Source of the DNA: Mycobacterium colombiense | Lineage (GTDB): Bacteria > Actinomycetota > Actinomycetes > Mycobacteriales > Mycobacteriaceae | Direction: 5' to 3' | Assembly (NCBI RefSeq): GCF_001672755.1 | Contig: NZ_LZKI01000132.1 | Location: 124,001-188,000 of the forward strand | Length of the DNA stretch: 64,000 bases | Program-made: the position numbers and the translations under genes | Shown: positions 44,477-53,166 of the stretch, piece after piece | Numbering within the stretch: position 1 is the first letter of the stretch | Layout of the letters: every line of letters begins with the position of its first letter | The notes under the pieces: model-generated | Seen by the model: only the letters and a program-made list of their open reading frames with translations | The model's database searches: none | Told to the model about the DNA's origin: nothing

Positions 44477-45453
44477 TCGGTCGACGGTACAAGCAACCGA
44501 TGGCAGGCCTTGACCCGGTCGATCCACCACTGCCGGCGCTCGGGGGGTGCCGCCAACGCGTGCAGCCGCGCCGGATCGGGCGTGACCGGCCCCACCGGCA
44601 GGCAGCCGTCGACCGGCCCTGTGAACTCAGGGGTCTCGACCACATCTTCGACGAACAGCCCGCCGGTGCCCAGCCCGCAGGCATGACGCAGTTGCGGTAA
44701 TGCCGCCGCGGCGGTCAGCCCGGCGGCGATGCCCACCGCCGAGTCCAGCGCGCTGGACACCACGACCGGGATGTCGATCTGCGCGGCGATGTTGAGCATG
44801 GCCGAAATCCCGCCCAGCGGAGCGACTTTGAGCACCGCGATGTCGGCGGCGCCGGCGCGGACCACAGCCAGCGGGTCCTCGGCCTTGCGGATGCTTTCGT
44901 CGGCGGCGATCGGTACCTCGACCCGGCGGCGCAGCTCGGCGAGCTCGTCGACCGTCGCGCAGGGTTGTTCGAGGTATTCCAGCGGGCCGTCGGCGGTCAG
45001 CGCGGCGGCCGCCGCGGCCGCCTCCCCCACGCTCCAGCCGCCGTTGGCGTCCACCCGCACGGTCGGAACCAGCTCGCGCACGGCGTTGACCCGCGCGACG
45101 TCGTCGGCCAGCGTCTGCCCGGGCTCGGCAACCTTCACCTTGGCCGTCGCGGCCCCCGGAAACCGGGACAGCACCTCGGCCACCTGCTCGGCGGGCACCG
45201 CAGGCACGGTCGCGTTGATGGGGACGCGGTCGCGGCGAGTCGGCGGCGGCTCCCGGTAGGCGGCCGCGATGCCCGACGCCAGCCAGTGCGCGGCCTCGCG
45301 CGGCTCGTATTCGACGAACGCCCCGAACTCGCCCCAGCCCGCCGGGCCGTCGATCAGCGCCACCTCGCGGGTGGTGATGCCGCGAAACCGCACCCGCATG
45401 GGCAGCGCCACCACATGCAGGCGGTCGAGCAGGTCCTCGAGCGTCGGCGTCAC
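44473..45453 (-). CDS. menC: o-Succinylbenzoate synthase MenC
   Basis: An enolase-superfamily dehydratase in menaquinone synthesis. The 326-residue protein has the catalytic Lys pair in TAKVKVAE, metal ligands Asp (VRVDANGGWS), Glu (EYLEQPC) and Asp (IAADESI), and the second Lys in AVLKVAPLGG. GTG at 45453 overlaps the amidohydrolase stop by 4 bp; the stop overlaps the bpoC GTG. The open frame continues far upstream without similarity. Orthologous to Rv0553. Confidence 0.94.
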   Translation of the reverse strand: MTPTLEDLLDRLHVVALPMRVRFRGITTREVALIDGPAGWGEFGAFVEYEPREAAHWLASGIAAAYREPPPTRRDRVPINATVPAVPAEQVAEVLSRFPGAATAKVKVAEPGQTLADDVARVNAVRELVPTVRVDANGGWSVGEAAAAAAALTADGPLEYLEQPCATVDELAELRRRVEVPIAADESIRKAEDPLAVVRAGAADIAVLKVAPLGGISAMLNIAAQIDIPVVVSSALDSAVGIAAGLTAAAALPQLRHACGLGTGGLFVEDVVETPEFTGPVDGCLPVGPVTPDPARLHALAAPPERRQWWIDRVKACHRLLVPSTE

Positions 45454-47054
45454 GCGGTGTAGACCTGGCGACCCGCCAGATACGTCGCCCGCACCTCGAG
45501 GTCGGCGATCTGCTCGGGCGGCACGGTTCGCGGGTCGGCCGACAGCACCACCAGGTCGGCGTACTTGCCGACCTCCAGCGAGCCGATCACGTCGTCGGAG
45601 AACAGCTGCCAGGCCGCGTCGATGGTTTGCGCGCGGATCGCCTGCTCGACGGTCAGCCGTTCCTCGGGCCCGAGCACCCGGCCGCTCGGCGCGGTGCGGG
45701 TCACGGCCACGCTGATGTTGCGCAGCGGCTCCTCGGGCGTGACCGGTGGGTCGTTGTGCAGCGAGATGCGCATCCCGGTGGCCACCGCGGATCCGGCCGG
45801 CATCCAACGGGTTCCGCGTTCCTCGCCGAATAGCCCGTCGACGATGACGTCGCCCCAGTAGTGGATCTGGTCGACGAAGATGCTGCAGGTGACGCCGAGG
45901 TCGTGGGCGCGTTGCAGCTGCTCGGGGCGGATGGCGCCGACGTGTTCGAGCCGCAGCCGATGGTCGTCGCGCGGGTGGCGCCTGAGGGCCTCTTCGTAGA
46001 CGTCGAGGATGGTGTCCACGCCGGCGTCGCCCTGCACGTGGCAGGCCATCGGCCAGCCCAGCGGGAAGTAGGCCCCGACGATCTCGTGCAGCTGTTCGGC
46101 GGTGTAGTTGGCGCAGCCGCAGGAGCCCGGCACCACACCGATGATCCGGGTGGCCTCGGTGTCCAGGTAGGGGAACGAGAGGTCGATGTTGCCGATCCAG
46201 GGTGATCCGTCGACCCAGATCTTGATGCCGACCTGACGCAGGATGTCGTCGCCCTGCCCGGGGGTGGCGGCGGTGGACATCTGCGGATTGGAGATCTCGT
46301 AGGTGCGCAGCCGCACCGTGAGCCGCTCGCGCAGTTGCTCGACCACCGGCCGGAAGTTCGGGTCGAAGGCCATTTCCGAGCAGGTGGTCAGGCCGGCGCG
46401 GTTGAGCCGGGCGCATTCGGCGAGCAGCATCTGCGGGTAGTCGGCGAAGTCGATGGCCCCGCCGAGCAGCGGGAACACCGCGCCGGTCTCCTCGGCGGTG
46501 CCGTCGAGTTCGCCGTCGGCGGCGCGGCCGTACTTGGCGCCCTTGGGGTCGGGGGTGTCGCGGTTCAGCCCGTGCAGCTTGGCGGCGTGCGAGTTGAAGT
46601 AGGCCTTGTGCCCGGAGTTGTGCAGGATGACCAGCGGGCTGTCCGGCGCGATGTCGTCGAGCCAGCTCAGCGTCGGTTCCGGAAGGCCGCTCTGCAGCAG
46701 CGGATCCCAGCCGTTGAGGTACGCGCCGTCGGATCCGCGCCGGGCGACCTCGCGGTGGATCGCCGCGACGACGTCGTCCGCATCGCGCAGGGTGACCGGG
46801 CGGATGTCGACGATGCGGTCCGACAGAGCGACCGCCTCCATCAACGGATGCCCATGTGCCTCAACGAAGCCCGGCATCACGCAGCCGTCACCGACGTCGA
46901 CGGTCCGAGTGTCGGGGCCGGCGAATGCGGCGACCTCGGCGCGGGTGCCGACGGCGATGATCTTGCCGTCGGCGACGGCGAGCGCCTCAGCGGTGGGCCG
47001 TGCCTCGTCGACGGTCAGGATGGTTCCGGTGACGACGAGATCTGCCTGCCCCAT
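45450..47054 (-). CDS. Amidohydrolase family protein (Rv0552-like)
   Basis: A 534-residue metal-dependent hydrolase of the YtcJ/amidohydrolase-3 type. It has the metal motif EAHGHP, HNSGHKAY, a Lys in VGIKIWVDGSPW, ACHVQGDAGVD and the late HNDPPV Asp. Family members hydrolyse amides or cyclic ureas; the substrate is unknown. ATG at 47054 lies next to a GGGG run. It heads the men operon and is separated from the divergent fadD8 by 77 bp containing a KstR-type operator, suggesting a link to sterol catabolism. Confidence 0.88.
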   Translation of the reverse strand: MGQADLVVTGTILTVDEARPTAEALAVADGKIIAVGTRAEVAAFAGPDTRTVDVGDGCVMPGFVEAHGHPLMEAVALSDRIVDIRPVTLRDADDVVAAIHREVARRGSDGAYLNGWDPLLQSGLPEPTLSWLDDIAPDSPLVILHNSGHKAYFNSHAAKLHGLNRDTPDPKGAKYGRAADGELDGTAEETGAVFPLLGGAIDFADYPQMLLAECARLNRAGLTTCSEMAFDPNFRPVVEQLRERLTVRLRTYEISNPQMSTAATPGQGDDILRQVGIKIWVDGSPWIGNIDLSFPYLDTEATRIIGVVPGSCGCANYTAEQLHEIVGAYFPLGWPMACHVQGDAGVDTILDVYEEALRRHPRDDHRLRLEHVGAIRPEQLQRAHDLGVTCSIFVDQIHYWGDVIVDGLFGEERGTRWMPAGSAVATGMRISLHNDPPVTPEEPLRNISVAVTRTAPSGRVLGPEERLTVEQAIRAQTIDAAWQLFSDDVIGSLEVGKYADLVVLSADPRTVPPEQIADLEVRATYLAGRQVYTA

Positions 47055-47107
47055 GGGGAGGGATCGTACTGATTGCCGATGTTGCACAGGGTGCGGCTGA
47101 CCCAAAT

Positions 47108-47121
47108 TGCAACACGTTCTA
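47108..47121. promoter_or_regulatory. KstR-type operator
   Basis: TGCAACACGTTCTA fits the published KstR consensus TNNAACNNGTTNNA at every fixed position; reversed it reads TAGAACGTGTTGCA. It lies 11 bp before the fadD8 ATG and 54 bp before the divergent amidohydrolase start, where a TetR-type repressor would block both. I recall these orthologs as members of the cholesterol-responsive KstR regulon in M. tuberculosis. Confidence 0.75.
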
Positions 47122-47131
47122 GTCTTGCCAC

Positions 47132-48742
47132 ATGAGTGACGACCTGTTGCGCAACCCGACCCATAACGGCCACCTGCTCGTGGGCGCGCTCAAGCGCCAC
47201 AAGACCAAGCCGGTGCTGTTCCTCGGCGACACCACGCTCACCGGTGGTCAGATGGCCGAGCGGATCAGCCAGTACATCCAGGCGTTCGAGGCGCTGGGCG
47301 CGGGCACCGGTGTCGCGGTGGGCCTGCTGTCGCTCAACCGTCCCGAGGTGCTGTTGATCATCGGCGCCGGGCAGACCCGGGGCTACCGGCGCACCGCCCT
47401 GCACCCGCTCGGCTCGCTGGATGACCACGCCTACGTGCTCAACGACGCCGGCATCAGCTCGCTGATCATCGACCCCAACCCGATGTTCGTCGAGCGCGCG
47501 CTGGCGTTGCTGGACAAGGTGCCCGGGCTCAAGCAGATCCTCACCATCGGCCCGGTGCCCGAGAAGCTGAGCGGCCTGGGGGGCCGAGCGGTGGACCTGG
47601 CGGCCGAGGCGGCCAAATACGATCCGCAGCCGCTGACGGCCGCGGACCTGCCGCCCGATCAGGTCATCGGCCTGACCTACACCGGCGGCACCACCGGCAA
47701 GCCCAAGGGCGTGATGGGCACCGCGCAGTCGATCTCCTCGATGACCCAGATCCAGCTCAGCGAGTGGGAGTGGCCGGAGGAACCGCGGTTCCTGATGATC
47801 ACCCCGCTGTCGCACGCCGGGGCGGCGTATTTCCTGCCCACCCTGATCAAGGGCGGCGAGATGCATGTGCTGCCCAAGTTCGACCCGGCCGACGTGCTGA
47901 AAACCATTGAGGAGAAGCGTATTACGGCCACGTTCCTGGTGCCGTCGATGCTGTATGCGCTGATGGACCACCCGGATTCGCACACCCGCGACCTGTCGTC
48001 GCTGCAGACCGTCTATTACGGCGCGTCGGCGATCAACCCGGTGCGGCTGGCCGAGGCGATCCGCCGGTTCGGCCAGATCTTCGCCCAGAACTACGGGCAG
48101 TCGGAGGCGCCGATGGCCATCACCTACCTGGCCAAGGGCGAGCACGACGAGAAGCGGCTGACATCCTGCGGGCGCCCAACGCTTTTCGCGCGGGTGGCGC
48201 TGCTGGGTGAGGACGGCAAGCCGGTGCCGCAGGGCGAGCCGGGTGAAATCTGTGTCAGCGGACCACTTTTGGCCGGCGGTTACTGGAACCTGCCCGAGGC
48301 GACCGCCGAGACGTTCAAGGACGGCTGGCTGCACACCGGCGACATGGCCCGCGAGGACGAGGACGGCTTCTACTTCATCGTCGACCGGGTCAAGGACATG
48401 ATCGTCACCGGCGGTTTCAACGTATTCCCGCGCGAGGTCGAGGACGTCGTCGCCGAGCACCCGGCCATCGCGCAGGTGTGCGTCGTCGGGGCGCCGGACG
48501 AGAAGTGGGGCGAGGCCGTCACCGCGGTGGTGGTGTTGCGCTCCGATGCGCCCCGCGACGACGCGGCGATCGAGAAGATGACCGCCGAGATCCAGGCCGC
48601 GGTCAAGGACCGCAAGGGCTCGGTGCAGTCGCCCAAGCGCGTGGTGCTGGCCGACTCGCTGCCGCTGACCGGGCTGGGCAAGCCGGACAAGAAGGCCGTG
48701 CGGGCGCAGTTCTGGGAGGGCGCCGCCCGCTCCGTTGGCTAG
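47132..48742 (+). CDS. fadD8: Acyl-CoA synthetase FadD8
   Basis: A 536-residue ANL-superfamily ligase. It has the P-loop YTGGTTGKPKGV, YYGASAINP, the adenylate-binding NYGQSEAP, the hinge DRVKDMIVTGGFNVFPREVE and the catalytic Lys in LTGLGKPDKKAVR. It activates a carboxylic acid to its CoA thioester; the chain or steroid specificity is unknown. ATG at 47132 sits directly after the KstR-type operator. Orthologous to Rv0551c. Confidence 0.94.
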   Translation: MSDDLLRNPTHNGHLLVGALKRHKTKPVLFLGDTTLTGGQMAERISQYIQAFEALGAGTGVAVGLLSLNRPEVLLIIGAGQTRGYRRTALHPLGSLDDHAYVLNDAGISSLIIDPNPMFVERALALLDKVPGLKQILTIGPVPEKLSGLGGRAVDLAAEAAKYDPQPLTAADLPPDQVIGLTYTGGTTGKPKGVMGTAQSISSMTQIQLSEWEWPEEPRFLMITPLSHAGAAYFLPTLIKGGEMHVLPKFDPADVLKTIEEKRITATFLVPSMLYALMDHPDSHTRDLSSLQTVYYGASAINPVRLAEAIRRFGQIFAQNYGQSEAPMAITYLAKGEHDEKRLTSCGRPTLFARVALLGEDGKPVPQGEPGEICVSGPLLAGGYWNLPEATAETFKDGWLHTGDMAREDEDGFYFIVDRVKDMIVTGGFNVFPREVEDVVAEHPAIAQVCVVGAPDEKWGEAVTAVVVLRSDAPRDDAAIEKMTAEIQAAVKDRKGSVQSPKRVVLADSLPLTGLGKPDKKAVRAQFWEGAARSVG

Positions 48743-48813
48743 GGGTTTTCCGGCGCCGAGCGCCCGGCCCCCAGGGCCGTCGCGTCCCAGCGCCCGGTGG
48801 GCGGGGCGCTCGC

Positions 48814-49356
48814 CTAGGAAGTGGCGACGCCCGCCACGAGCAGGTCGAGCATGCGGCCGGTCTGCTCCGGCGAGCCGCTGGCGATGAAGATGCCGATCAG
48901 GCTGGACACCACGTCGTCGGCCTGGACGTCGGCGCGCAGGCTCGCGTCGTCGATGCCCGCCTGTAACAGCATCCCGACGGCGCCGACGATGCTGTCGCGC
49001 GTCTGGCTGGGCGCAAGAGCGCCCGAGTCGAAGATCGCGTGCAGGGACTCGGCCATCCCCCGCTTGGCGGCGACGAAGCCCGCGTACCGGTCCATCCAGC
49101 GGCGCAGCGCGGTTCTGGGCGGATGCCGCTTGAGCAGTTGCTCGGCGGCCGCGGCCACCTCGGCGAGCTCGGCCCGGTAGATCGCCTCGACCAGGGCTTC
49201 CCGGTTCGGGAAATGACGGTAGAGCGTGCCGATGCCGACTCCGGCGTCGCGGGCGATCGACTCCAGCGACACCGATCCGCCGTGCGCGGTGAACGCCGCG
49301 GTGGCCGCTTCCAGCAGGCGTTCGCGATTGCGCCGCGCATCCGATCGTCCGACCAA
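48814..49356 (-). CDS. TetR-family repressor
   Basis: A 180-residue TetR protein. The N-terminal HTH is SLESIARDAGVGIGTLYRHF with RERLLEAATAAF before it, followed by an all-helical ligand domain. TTG at 49356 is preferred because the frame upstream (to 49410) is occupied by two perfect palindromes that should be operators. It probably represses itself and the divergent aldo-keto reductase. In M. tuberculosis this position holds vapBC3. Confidence 0.88.
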   Translation of the reverse strand: MVGRSDARRNRERLLEAATAAFTAHGGSVSLESIARDAGVGIGTLYRHFPNREALVEAIYRAELAEVAAAAEQLLKRHPPRTALRRWMDRYAGFVAAKRGMAESLHAIFDSGALAPSQTRDSIVGAVGMLLQAGIDDASLRADVQADDVVSSLIGIFIASGSPEQTGRMLDLLVAGVATS

Positions 49357-49358
49357 AG

Positions 49359-49372
49359 CGGAGGTTCCTCCG
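49359..49372. promoter_or_regulatory. Palindromic operator 1 (TetR)
   Basis: CGGAGG-TT-CCTCCG, perfect 6-bp arms. It lies directly before the tetR TTG start, so binding would block tetR translation start or transcription. It is a near copy of the palindrome at 49393-49408, 34-36 bp away. Confidence 0.7.
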
Positions 49373-49392
49373 TTTCTGTTACGCTGACCGAA

Positions 49393-49408
49393 GCGGAGGG
49401 TCCTCCGC
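49393..49408. promoter_or_regulatory. Palindromic operator 2 (TetR)
   Basis: GCGGAGG-GT-CCTCCGC, perfect 7-bp arms. It lies 33 bp before the aldo-keto reductase ATG, within its expected promoter. Same arm sequence as operator 1. Confidence 0.7.
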
Positions 49409-49441
49409 ATTTCTCCAGTGTGTCACGAGCCAAGGAGCATC

Positions 49442-50383
49442 ATGACCGACAAACCACAGCCCGGCGGTGCCGGCAGCATCGGCACGGCGTCCGTCGCCCG
49501 CATGGGCTACGGCGCCATGCAGCTGTTCGAGGCGCCGACGGTCGAGGACGCGGCCGCGGTGCTGCGCCGCGCCCTCGAACTCGGCGTCAACCACATCGAC
49601 ACCGCGTCGTTCTACGGCCCCGGCGAGGTGGACCGCCGGATCCGCGCGGCGTTGGCCCCCTACCCCGACGACCTCGTCATCGTCAGCAAGGTCGGCGCGC
49701 GCTACACCGGCGCACAACCGATTCCGCTGGCCACCGCCCAACGCCCGGCCGAACTGCGCGCGGCCGTCGAAGACGACCTGCGCCAACTCGGCCTGGACCA
49801 GATCCCGGTGGTCAACCTGCGCCGTCTCGACCTCGGTCCAGGCCTGGCCGCCGAGGGCGACCAGATCGTCGACCTCGATGACCAACTCGCCGAGATGATC
49901 GCGCTGCGCGACGAGGGCAAGATCGGCGGGATCGGGATGAGCGCCGTGCCCCTCGAGACGGTGCGGCGCGCGCTGCCCGCCGGAATCGTCTGCGTGCAGA
50001 ATGCCTACAGCCTGCTGGACCGCTCCCAGGAAACCACCCTGCAGCTGTGCGCGGCCGAGAGCATCGCGTGGGTGCCGTACTTCCCGCTCGGCTCGGCGTT
50101 CCCGGGGTTCCCGAAGGTCGCCGACAACCCGGTGGTGACCGACATCGCCGGCGAGCTGGGCGTCACCGGCGCCCAGGTCGGGCTGGCCTGGCTGTTGGCC
50201 CACACGCCCAACACGTTGCTGATCCCCGGCACCCGGTCGATCACCCACCTGGAGGAGAACATCGGCGCGGCCGGCGTGACGCTGAGCGCCGAGGCGATCG
50301 CCCGGCTGGACGCCGTCGCCACGCCCGGCGCCGATCCCTGGGCGCACGGTGTCGAACCCTTCCTGGATGCGCCCCAGAGCTGA
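49442..50383 (+). CDS. Aldo-keto reductase
   Basis: A 313-residue (beta/alpha)8 oxidoreductase. Catalytic Asp and Tyr lie in NHIDTASFYGPGE and Lys in IVSKVGARY. The position of the usual catalytic His (family ...IHR) reads Arg in VVNLRRLD, a change seen in some bacterial AKR subgroups. The NADP-binding end is LLIPGTRSITHLEENI. ATG at 49442 follows CCAAGGAGCATC. First gene of a rightward run into the deazaflavin reductase and menB; under TetR control by position. Confidence 0.9.
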   Translation: MTDKPQPGGAGSIGTASVARMGYGAMQLFEAPTVEDAAAVLRRALELGVNHIDTASFYGPGEVDRRIRAALAPYPDDLVIVSKVGARYTGAQPIPLATAQRPAELRAAVEDDLRQLGLDQIPVVNLRRLDLGPGLAAEGDQIVDLDDQLAEMIALRDEGKIGGIGMSAVPLETVRRALPAGIVCVQNAYSLLDRSQETTLQLCAAESIAWVPYFPLGSAFPGFPKVADNPVVTDIAGELGVTGAQVGLAWLLAHTPNTLLIPGTRSITHLEENIGAAGVTLSAEAIARLDAVATPGADPWAHGVEPFLDAPQS

Positions 50384-50397
50384 CTACTGTGTCAGGC

Positions 50398-50853
50398 ATG
50401 GGTACGCCCGATGGGCTGAAACCACCGTGGTGGCTGAAGCCGGCGAACAAGGTCTTCATCCGGCTGTCGCGGCTCGGCCTGAGCTTCGGCGGTGAAAGCC
50501 CGGTGGTGCTGACCGTGGCCGGACGCAAGTCCGGGGCGCCGCGGTCGACGCCGGTGACGCCGATGACGGTGGACGGCAAGCGGTATGTGGTGGGCGGATT
50601 CCCGGGTGCGGATTGGATCCGCAACGTCCGCGCCGCCGAGTATGTGACGCTGGCCCGCGGCCGGCAGTCCGAGCGGGTGCGGATGGTGGAGCTGCCCGCC
50701 GACGCTGCGCGGCCGTTCCTGCGGGCGTTCCCCACCGAGGTGCCCACCGGCGTCGGCTTCATGAAACGCTGCGGGCTGGTCACCGACGGTCGCCCCGAGG
50801 AGTTCGAGGCGCTGGCCGGCGTGTGCCCGGTATTCCGGCTGGACCCGGCATAG
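50398..50853 (+). CDS. F420-dependent (Ddn-type) nitroreductase family protein
   Basis: A 151-residue protein of the deazaflavin-dependent nitroreductase family: SPVVLTVAGRKSGAPRSTPV with the following MTVDGKRYVVGGFPGADWIR, the typical split beta-barrel pattern. Relatives reduce quinones or nitro compounds with F420H2 and are membrane-associated. ATG at 50398, 14 bp after the AKR gene. Its stop overlaps the AGGAG ribosome site of menB. Confidence 0.88.
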   Translation: MGTPDGLKPPWWLKPANKVFIRLSRLGLSFGGESPVVLTVAGRKSGAPRSTPVTPMTVDGKRYVVGGFPGADWIRNVRAAEYVTLARGRQSERVRMVELPADAARPFLRAFPTEVPTGVGFMKRCGLVTDGRPEEFEALAGVCPVFRLDPA

Positions 50854-50866
50854 GAGTTCAAACAGA

Positions 50867-51769
50867 TTGAGTGACAACCCCTTTGATGCGCAGGCCTGGC
50901 GACCCGTGGACGGGTTCGGCGACCTGACGGACATCACCTATCACCGGCACGTCGACGACGCCACGGTGCGGGTGGCGTTCGACCGGCCCGAGGTGCGCAA
51001 CGCGTTTCGGCCGCACACCGTCGACGAGCTCTACCGGGTGCTCGACCACGCGCGGATGTCCCCCGACGTCGGCGTGGTGCTGCTCACCGGCAACGGACCG
51101 TCGCCGAAGGACGGCGGCTGGGCGTTCTGCTCGGGCGGCGATCAGCGCATCCGCGGCCGCTCGGGCTACCAGTACGCGAGCGGCGACACCGCCGACACCG
51201 TCGACACCGCCCGCGCCGGACGGCTGCACATCCTCGAGGTCCAGCGGCTGATCCGGTTCATGCCCAAGGTGGTCATCTGTCTGGTCAACGGGTGGGCGGC
51301 CGGCGGCGGGCACAGCCTGCATGTCGTCTGCGACCTCACCCTGGCCAGCCGCGAGCACGCCCGCTTCAAGCAGACCGACGCCGACGTCGGCAGCTTCGAC
51401 GGCGGCTACGGCAGCGCGTACCTGGCCCGCCAGGTCGGCCAGAAGTTCGCCCGCGAGATCTTCTTCCTGGGCCGCCCTTACACCGCCGAGCAGATGCATC
51501 AGATGGGCGCGGTCAACGCCGTCGTCGACCATGCGGAGCTGGAATCGGAGGCCATCGGATGGGCGCGCGAGATCAACGCCAAATCCCCTCAAGCGCAACG
51601 CATGCTGAAGTTCGCGTTCAACCTGCTCGATGATGGCCTGGTGGGCCAGCAGCTGTTCGCGGGCGAGGCCACCCGGCTGGCGTACATGACCGACGAAGCC
51701 GTCGAGGGCCGCGACGCCTTCCTGGAGAAGCGGGACCCGGACTGGAGCCGGTTTCCCCGGTACTTCTGA
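50867..51769 (+). CDS. menB: 1,4-Dihydroxy-2-naphthoyl-CoA synthase MenB
   Basis: A crotonase-fold enzyme that closes the naphthoquinone ring from o-succinylbenzoyl-CoA. The 300-residue protein has the oxyanion-hole segments FCSGGDQRIRGRSGYQ and NGWAAGGGHSLHVVCDLT, and the catalytic region KQTDADVGSFDGGYGSAYLA. The start is TTG at 50867 with AGGAG 14 nt upstream, a rare start that matters for annotation; similarity begins with SDNPFDAQAW. Orthologous to Rv0548c. Confidence 0.94.
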   Translation: MSDNPFDAQAWRPVDGFGDLTDITYHRHVDDATVRVAFDRPEVRNAFRPHTVDELYRVLDHARMSPDVGVVLLTGNGPSPKDGGWAFCSGGDQRIRGRSGYQYASGDTADTVDTARAGRLHILEVQRLIRFMPKVVICLVNGWAAGGGHSLHVVCDLTLASREHARFKQTDADVGSFDGGYGSAYLARQVGQKFAREIFFLGRPYTAEQMHQMGAVNAVVDHAELESEAIGWAREINAKSPQAQRMLKFAFNLLDDGLVGQQLFAGEATRLAYMTDEAVEGRDAFLEKRDPDWSRFPRYF

Positions 51770-51798
51770 GGTGCCCGCGCCCGCCTAGACTCCCGTCA

Positions 51799-52695
51799 GT
51801 GAGCAAGAGCCCCCTCCGCCGGATCGCCGACCAGTTCGTGCTGGCGACCATGCGACCCCCGATGGCGCCGCAAGTATTGGTCAACCGTCCGCTGATCAAG
51901 CCGATCGAGCTGGCCGGCAAGCGCATCCTGCTCACCGGGGCCTCGTCGGGGATCGGCGAGGCCGCGGCCGAACAGTTCGCCCGGGCGGGCGCCACGGTGG
52001 CCGTCGTCGCCCGCCGCCAGGATCTGCTGGACGCGCTGGCCGAGCGGATCACCGGCGCGGGCGGTGACGCGCTGTCGATCCCGTGCGACGTCTCGGACAT
52101 GGACGCCGTCGATGCGCTGGTCGCCGACGTCGAAAAGCGTCTCGGCGGAATCGACATCCTGATCAACAACGCCGGCCGGTCCATCCGCCGGCCGCTGGCC
52201 GAGTCGCTGGACCGCTGGCACGACGTCGAGCGGACCATGGTGCTCAACTACTACGCCCCGCTGCGGCTGATCCGCGGGCTGGCCCCCGGGATGATCGAGC
52301 GCGGCGACGGTCACATCATCAACGTCTCGACGTGGGGGGTGCTGTCGGAGGCCTCGCCGCTGTTCGCGGTGTACAACGCCTCCAAGGCCGCGCTGTCGAC
52401 CGTCAGCCGGGTGGTGGAAACGGAGTGGGGCGACAAGGGCGTGCACTCCACCACGCTGTACTACCCGCTGGTGGCCACCCCGATGATCGCGCCGACCAAG
52501 GCCTACGCGGGGATGCCGGCGCTGACGTCGGAGGAGGCCGGCGAGTGGATGATCACCGCCGCCCGCACCCGCCCGGTGCGCATCGCACCGCGGATGGCGA
52601 TCGCCGCCAAGGCGCTGGACACGTTCGGCCCGCGCTGGGTCAACGCCGTCATGCAGCGCCAAAGCATCCAGCCCAACCGCAAGACCGATGCCTGA
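51799..52695 (+). CDS. SDR-family oxidoreductase (Rv0547c-like)
   Basis: A 298-residue classical SDR with an N-terminal extension of about 35 residues (FVLATMRPPMAPQVLVNRP). The cofactor loop is LTGASSGIGEA; NNAGRSIRRP, INVSTWGV and YNASK form the catalytic set; ARRQ after strand two suggests NADP(H). GTG start at 51799, 29 bp after menB. Conserved next to menB across mycobacteria, but the substrate is unknown. Confidence 0.88.
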   Translation: MSKSPLRRIADQFVLATMRPPMAPQVLVNRPLIKPIELAGKRILLTGASSGIGEAAAEQFARAGATVAVVARRQDLLDALAERITGAGGDALSIPCDVSDMDAVDALVADVEKRLGGIDILINNAGRSIRRPLAESLDRWHDVERTMVLNYYAPLRLIRGLAPGMIERGDGHIINVSTWGVLSEASPLFAVYNASKAALSTVSRVVETEWGDKGVHSTTLYYPLVATPMIAPTKAYAGMPALTSEEAGEWMITAARTRPVRIAPRMAIAAKALDTFGPRWVNAVMQRQSIQPNRKTDA

Positions 52696-52758
52696 CCCGT
52701 ACTGTCCCTCCGCAGCCGGTGCGCCCCGGCGCCATAGCCGCGTGGTAGACACGATTTC

Positions 52759-53166
52759 ATGGAGATCCTGGCCAGTCGGATGCTGCTGCGGCCGTCGGAC
52801 TATCAGCGTTCGCTAGCCTTCTACCGCGACGAGATCGGGCTGGCGATTTGGCGCGACTACGGCGCTGGCACAGTCTTTTTCGCGGGTCAATCCCTGCTGG
52901 AGCTGGCCGGTTACGGCGCGCCCGATCCCTCCCAGGCCGCCTTCCCCGGCGCGCTGTGGCTACAGGTCCGCGACATCGAGGCCACCCAAACCGAATTGGC
53001 GGGCCGCGGGGTGCCGATCGCGCGCGAAGCGCGGCGCGAACCATGGGGCTTGCACGAGATGCACGTGACCGATCCGGACGGCCTTACCCTCATTTTCGTC
53101 GAGGTGCCGCCGGAGCACCCGTTACGGCGTGACACCCGAGGTGAACAAAAGGGAAACGCCGGTTAA
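52759..53166 (+). CDS. Glyoxalase/VOC-family protein
   Basis: A 135-residue vicinal-oxygen-chelate fold protein: ASRMLLRPSDYQRSLAFYRD followed by EIGLAIW, the central LWLQVRDIEAT and the closing MHVTDPDGLTLIFVEVP. Potential metal ligands (His/Glu) occur in EMHV and FVEV. Corresponds to Rv0546c. The substrate is unknown. The 3' end carries part of a repeat array that may regulate the next gene, pitA. Confidence 0.85.
   Translation: MEILASRMLLRPSDYQRSLAFYRDEIGLAIWRDYGAGTVFFAGQSLLELAGYGAPDPSQAAFPGALWLQVRDIEATQTELAGRGVPIAREARREPWGLHEMHVTDPDGLTLIFVEVPPEHPLRRDTRGEQKGNAG

Noticed and set aside
45454..46416. Upstream extension of menC
   Set aside because: Shadow of the amidohydrolase gene in another frame; MenC starts at GTG 45453.
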